Assembly: GCA_041656295.1 (NCBI GenBank)
Contig: JBBADV010000005.1
Span: 124,001 to 188,000 of the forward strand
Direction: 5' to 3'
DNA: 64,000 bases
DNA from: Kiritimatiellales bacterium
GTDB lineage: Bacteria; Verrucomicrobiota; Kiritimatiellia; Kiritimatiellales; Tichowtungiaceae
Below the pieces are notes generated by a model. The model saw only the letters and a program-made list of their open reading frames with translations, made no database searches and was not told the DNA's origin. Made by a program: the position numbers and the translations under genes. Below, piece by piece: positions 60,401 through 64,000 of this stretch (position 1 is the stretch's first letter; every line of letters begins with the position of its first letter).

Positions 60401-61711
60401 CTACAGTTTCAGTAAATGATCCACCGCAACCGGCAATCCGGTTTCAAATGATCGGTTGGCCGCAATTCCTGTTAAAATTGAACGCGCTCCGTCTAAATAT
60501 CCGGCTGAACAGCCCAGCATATCGTCATCAACCGGCGCGAAAATATCTTTGGCCATCCGTGCGTCACCGCCGCCGTGATCACCATCAACGTCCGGCAGTT
60601 CCACCGCATACGGAGTGCTCCAATGGGGAAATACAGTGATCCGTTTGGTTTCACTGCAGGATTCCCCGTTTTTGCCGGCGGCGCCGCTGATATAGGACTT
60701 TTCAGTTTCCTCCAGTTCAATCCGCCCTTTTGTTCCGTTAAAGGCAATCCGGCATCCTTCCCACGGTGAATATGCCATCAGTGAATATGTCATCTGAGCG
60801 CCGCTGCGGTAACGCACCAGCACATTCATCGTGTCTTCAATATCGATGCCGTCACCGAAAACATTTTGATCGCGCAGATAATGATCATACGCTTCGGCTT
60901 TGTAATACATCTCTTCCTGCATTTTGCTTTTCCGGAGATCCAGTGCAAACGGATCACCTTTAGCTTCCGGCGATGTTCCCCGGAAATAGTTATGAACTTC
61001 CCCGCGCGCTTCGGCATTGACTTTGCCGTAAAACGCCAGCGTACCGAACCCGAAAACCGTTTCCGGCGAACTGTCCAGCCACCAGTTCACCAGATCAAAA
61101 TGGTGTGTGGATTTGTGTACCATCAAACCGCCGGAATTGATTTTATTGCGGTGCCACCGCCGGAAATAATCAGCGCCATGCTTCGTATCCAGCAGCCATT
61201 CGAAATGCACCGACGTGATATCGCCGACGGTCTTTTTCAGCAGCAGCTCTTTCATCGCACACCGCACCGGCGAATAACGGTAGTTGAAAGCCACCCGCAC
61301 CGACCGGCCGGTGCGCTCCACCGCATCCAGAATCAGTTTACATTTCGGAATATCCGTCGTCATCGGCTTTTCAGTTATCACATCGCAACCGGCATCCAGC
61401 GCGCGGACAATGTATTCGTGATGCAGCCGGTCGATGCAGGAAACAATGACGAAATCCGGCCGCTGCTGCTCCAGCATCCGGTCGAACTCCGTCGCCGGAA
61501 AAACCGGCACCGGCGGCGCATTGTATTTTTCTGCATACACCGAATTGTAATAGGCCGGACGTACGGGATTCGGATCGCAATAGCCCACCAGTTCAGCAAC
61601 CTCGGCATAACTGCCGAGAATTGAATCACTGAAAAGTTCAGAACGCCGCCCGGCACCGATAATCACATAACGTTTCCGGAGCAGCCCGTTAGAAATCTGT
61701 TTTTTACTCAT
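60401..61711 (-). CDS. Gfo/Idh/MocA-family oxidoreductase
   Basis: A 436-residue NAD(P)-dependent sugar oxidoreductase. The Rossmann start is RYVIIGAGRRSELFSDSI. It has DFVIVSCIDRLHHEYIVRALDAGCDVITEKPMTTD with the catalytic EKP lysine, RVAFNYRYSPVRCAMKELLL, and GGLMVHKSTHHFDLVNWWLDSSP with the catalytic His. Length and the WLDTKHGADYFRRWHRNKINSGG insert are like the long members used for sugar or inositol oxidation. It is the first gene behind operator copy C, divergent from the AraC regulator, so its expression should respond to the sugar signal. Confidence 0.9.
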   Translation of the reverse strand: MSKKQISNGLLRKRYVIIGAGRRSELFSDSILGSYAEVAELVGYCDPNPVRPAYYNSVYAEKYNAPPVPVFPATEFDRMLEQQRPDFVIVSCIDRLHHEYIVRALDAGCDVITEKPMTTDIPKCKLILDAVERTGRSVRVAFNYRYSPVRCAMKELLLKKTVGDITSVHFEWLLDTKHGADYFRRWHRNKINSGGLMVHKSTHHFDLVNWWLDSSPETVFGFGTLAFYGKVNAEARGEVHNYFRGTSPEAKGDPFALDLRKSKMQEEMYYKAEAYDHYLRDQNVFGDGIDIEDTMNVLVRYRSGAQMTYSLMAYSPWEGCRIAFNGTKGRIELEETEKSYISGAAGKNGESCSETKRITVFPHWSTPYAVELPDVDGDHGGGDARMAKDIFAPVDDDMLGCSAGYLDGARSILTGIAANRSFETGLPVAVDHLLKL

Positions 61712-61743
61712 ACGGGTAAACAGTCAATTTTATCGACCGCATT

Positions 61744-61782
61744 GTAAATAACTCCATCGCTCAATAACTTGACATTTGCGCC
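61744..61782 (-). promoter_or_regulatory. Operator copy C, between oxidoreductase and AraC genes
   Basis: Minus-strand GCGCAAATGTCAA, TTGAGCGATGGAG and TTTACA occupy the same spacing as in copies A and B. The two GCG half-sites are 21 bp apart, as expected for an AraC-type dimer on one face of DNA. On the plus strand the same site contains TTGACA 30 bp before the AraC ATG, so the regulator may control its own promoter. Confidence 0.82.
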
Positions 61783-61804
61783 CATTCTATGATTGTTTAA
61801 TTTT

Positions 61805-62629
61805 ATGTTTTTATCGTACATCGGAAACGGGAAGCGGCAGTACTCAAAAAAAAAGCCGACCTGGAAAGGCAGGATATTAACCCGCAACGTCTGGGAATTT
61901 GAGGCGGTAATCCGCGGCGAAATCGGAATTCTTTTTCCGGAAGGTCCGGATATTCTGCACGCTCAGTCCTTATGGGTTTTTCCACCGCAGCACACCCACG
62001 GCTGGGTTGGCAACAAAGAACGCGAGGCTGAAATCGCGGTGTTCCATTTTCAGACGGTTCCGCCGTTTGTGGAACATTACTGCCGGAATTCCGACGAAAA
62101 TTACATCTGCATCTCATTAACTCCGGCACAATGCCGGCAGCTGCGGGCATGGGCGGATCTTGCAGTATACCACCGGCAGAATCCAAGCCGCGCATCAATT
62201 ATCTGCTATCAGCATATTCTTTCCGGACTCAGCCTGATGGTTCACGAATCTGAACTCAGTAAACAGCAGGCCTCAACTTCGACGCACGCGCAGCGCTGTG
62301 TCGACCGGGCGATGCAATGGTACAGTGAACATATGGCCGAAGACCCGGATTACGACACCATTGTCCGCGCGGCCGGTGTTTCCGCTTCACATTTACGGCG
62401 CCTGTTTCATCAGATCATGGGATTACCGCCGCAAAAGGTTTTTGAACGGTTACGGTTCGAGCGCGCAACTCAACTGATGAGCGACCCGGATATAAAATTA
62501 ACCGAAATCGCCGAAGCCTCCGGCTTCCAGAGCGCTAGTGTTTTTTCGCGCGCGTTCAAAAGTTTTTTCGGCTGCAGTCCGGCGGTCTGGAGCGGACGGT
62601 TTCAGCCGCGGCATGAAAAACAACCGTAA
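61805..62629 (+). CDS. AraC-family transcription regulator of the sugar regulon
   Basis: A 274-residue regulator. The N-terminal half is a cupin-like sensor (EFEAVIRGEIGILFPEGPDILHAQSLWVFPPQHTHGW) that probably binds the inducing sugar. The C-terminal half is the double helix-turn-helix: TIVRAAGVSASHLRRLFHQIMGLPPQKVFERLRFERATQL and KLTEIAEASGFQSASVFSRAFKSFFGCSPAVW. ATG 61805 is preferred over the TTG at 61793. The gene is divergent from the oxidoreductase operon and shares operator C. It is the likely master activator of the genes from 43024 to 61711. Confidence 0.9.
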   Translation: MFLSYIGNGKRQYSKKKPTWKGRILTRNVWEFEAVIRGEIGILFPEGPDILHAQSLWVFPPQHTHGWVGNKEREAEIAVFHFQTVPPFVEHYCRNSDENYICISLTPAQCRQLRAWADLAVYHRQNPSRASIICYQHILSGLSLMVHESELSKQQASTSTHAQRCVDRAMQWYSEHMAEDPDYDTIVRAAGVSASHLRRLFHQIMGLPPQKVFERLRFERATQLMSDPDIKLTEIAEASGFQSASVFSRAFKSFFGCSPAVWSGRFQPRHEKQP

Positions 62630-62838
62630 ACAACACACCGTTTAAAAACGCGCCCGGAGTGTAATTATCTTTTTCGCCGCCACAGGAAATGCCAGCGTTT
62701 GCTTTTTCAACTGCACAGTCTGCTTTTCTGAAGTTTCATTCATGGTGAATGAAAACCCAATGCTTTTAAGCGTGGGAATTCCATTAGGGCGTGTTAACGC
62801 TATTGATTTGTAACCCCGGATCTGCCTATATTGCCAGG

Positions 62839-63225
62839 ATGCAACTTACACAAGAGCAATACGAGCAGATTGCACGCTGCTTCCAACGCAGCGGGGCAAT
62901 GTTTCGCTGAATAACCTCACGGTGATCAATGCCATACCGGTGTTTTAAAAAAAAGCGGGCCCGCAGTCCATCGGTAAATCCAGCGGCGGATGGGACACCA
63001 AAATTCATCTGGTTGCTGCAAGTGCTGTATGTGCGCCGAATTTCAGTCTTTCCGCCGGAAATGCAGAGGATACTCTGTGCGGATGGGAAACTGCTTCTGC
63101 AAACGGAGCCGCCGGTTGTGCCATGCGCATTGCTGATGGATCAGGCCTATGAGGGCAATGAAACCAGAAAGAACTCTATAAAAGACGCAACGAAGTAGAG
63201 CGTCTGTTCTGGCCTGTCTGACGTC
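62839..63225 (+). pseudogene. IS5-family transposase remnant
   Basis: The start reads MQLTQEQYEQIARCF with a GNVS-like segment after a frameshift and NNLTVINAIP. After a deletion of the middle it continues KKSGPQSIGKSSGGWDTKIHLVAAS, then (in another frame) CALLMDQAYEGNETR and LYKRRNEVERLFW. These are consecutive blocks of an IS5-type transposase, now scattered across three frames with at least two deletions. The 200 bp between AraC and this remnant show no gene. Confidence 0.75.
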
Positions 63226-63440
63226 AGCGCGCTCTTGCTCACCGGCGTGCAGTGTTTTTTTAAAGCTCAGATTCATCTCCCGCAGAACATAGTGTATTGC
63301 AGGAAAAGAACAGTTCAGCTTCAAGGTATCCTGGAGTTCTGCGAGCGTTATGTCTTTCTGCCGGCGGATACACGCCCGGATCTGGTACATGAAGACAGAT
63401 ATAAGGCACACTTTTATTTAAAATACTCTAAAATTTTGAT
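63195..63440 (-). pseudogene. IS630-family transposase fragment
   Basis: A minus-strand frame reads QIRACIRRQKDITLAELQDTLKLNCSFPAIHYVLREMNLSFKKTLHAGEQERADVRQAR, the helix-turn-helix and linker region of IS630 transposases. The catalytic DDE part is missing and the frame ends in unrelated sequence that overlaps the IS5 remnant. It is a dead fragment of a different element. Confidence 0.72.
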
Positions 63441-63529
63441 GAGCCTGGCTGTTACTAAAGATAATGGATTTGTATTGGTTATCTTCATAGTATGATCTAC
63501 TGATGATTGATGCCGGTCCGAGTACTTGT

Positions 63530-63708
63530 TACAAGCGGTGCCGAAGCGGAGGACAACACATACAGGCCGTCTAAGTGAAGGGCTTGATGCGCAGTATCTG
63601 CCGGCAGATCGCGGTTACGACACGGATGCGATTATACAACAGGCCCGGGGTGCATCCATCATTCCGGTAATTCCGCATAATAACACGCTCCGAATGTTTT
63701 CTGCTTAA
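63530..63708 (+). pseudogene. Second IS5-family fragment
   Basis: The plus strand encodes LPADRGYDTDAIIQQARGASIIPVIPHNN, the GYDTDA region near the second catalytic Asp of IS5/IS427-type transposases, then stops. Nothing else of the element is seen. On the opposite strand from about 63706 to 63908 an open stretch of ~65 codons (TLPNLLAAAVPGKV, SRVFTLLGIDTLRG) has no recognisable relative. Confidence 0.65.
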
Positions 63709-63920
63709 TTTGCCGCGCTGTGCGGAGCAAACATTGCCGCTTTGCTGCCCGTTTTCAGTGAGCCTTTCTTCGATTCCTGTCTGCCCCGCAATGTATCGAT
63801 GCCCAGCAATGTGAACACCCGACTCTTTTTATAATCAATAAAAGAAGAAACTTTTCCGGGCACAGCTGCGGCCAGAAGGTTGGGCAGGGTAATGATGCCG
63901 GATCGGGAATCTAGTCAATC

Positions 63921-64000
63921 CTATTTCTCAAGCACGCGTTTGTGTTCGTAAAACCGGTCGGCAGCTTTCTGCATGTTCTGCATCAGGGGATAATTTTTTT
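63921..64000 (-). CDS. C-terminal end of a gene entering from the right (partial)
   Basis: The minus strand is open from the window edge to a TAG at 63921-63923 and encodes NYPLMQNMQKAADRFYEHKRVLEK. The helical, charged end looks like a genuine protein C-terminus rather than noise, but is too short to identify. Confidence 0.4.
   Translation of the reverse strand, partial: KNYPLMQNMQKAADRFYEHKRVLEK

Overview
The window looks like a chromosomal piece of a Gram-negative bacterium of the Planctomycetes-Verrucomicrobia-Chlamydiae group, most likely Kiritimatiellota or a relative. The signs are PEP-CTERM secreted proteins, a MoxR/Bat (VWA) operon, TonB/Tat/lipid A functions, sugar-catabolic clusters that include uroporphyrinogen-decarboxylase-family genes, and many short dispersed intergenic repeat words. 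The taxonomic call is inference, since no rRNA is present.

Layout. 1-8.7 kb: housekeeping and metabolic genes (membrane TPR protein, EamA transporter, Uup ABC-F ATPase, ThrH, an EIIA-like zinc-ribbon protein, GalE, CinA N-domain). A 57-codon remnant of a second Uup-like gene lies just past the EamA gene. 8.8-10.5 kb: an intact IS1595-type element, an IS200/IS605-type element and tRNA-Ala. 10.6-20.0 kb: TrmL, then a MoxR-DUF58-VWA-VWA-BatD aerotolerance-type operon. Two small-ORF cassettes (four-helix bundle and GxxExxY), each flanked by its own inverted repeat, sit inside this operon. 20-24 kb: PocR-AraC regulator, LpxL-type acyltransferase, and a second, frameshifted IS1595 copy. 24.2-29.2 kb: the conserved set prs-rplY-pth-rpsF-ssb-rpsR-rplI-dnaB and tRNA-Gln, all on the minus strand.

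29.4-34.5 kb is a corrinoid-uptake locus. A cobalamin riboswitch precedes a PEP-CTERM beta-propeller protein, a BtuB-like TonB receptor and a large surface protein. Divergent from it (35.1-38.5 kb) lies a TPR-ExbB-ExbD cluster that could energise TonB-type transport. 38.5-41.7 kb: a PIN/RHH toxin-antitoxin pair, KdsD, and a TatB-like/TatC/TatA cluster. 41.8-43.0 kb: a decayed IS481 element and an autotransporter remnant.

43.0-62.6 kb is a large carbohydrate-utilisation regulon, probably for L-fucose-containing glycans. It encodes GH29 fucosidase, FucU mutarotase, three dehydrogenase/reductase families, a Gfo/Idh oxidoreductase, a sodium/solute symporter, two UroD-family proteins, three beta-helix proteins, three related secreted proteins, a GDSL esterase and an AraC regulator. 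A conserved motif of about 39 bp, with identical internal spacing, precedes three transcription units. It looks like the operator of the AraC protein and ties the cluster together. 62.8-63.7 kb is a graveyard of IS5/IS630 fragments. A gene entering from the right on the minus strand ends at 63921.
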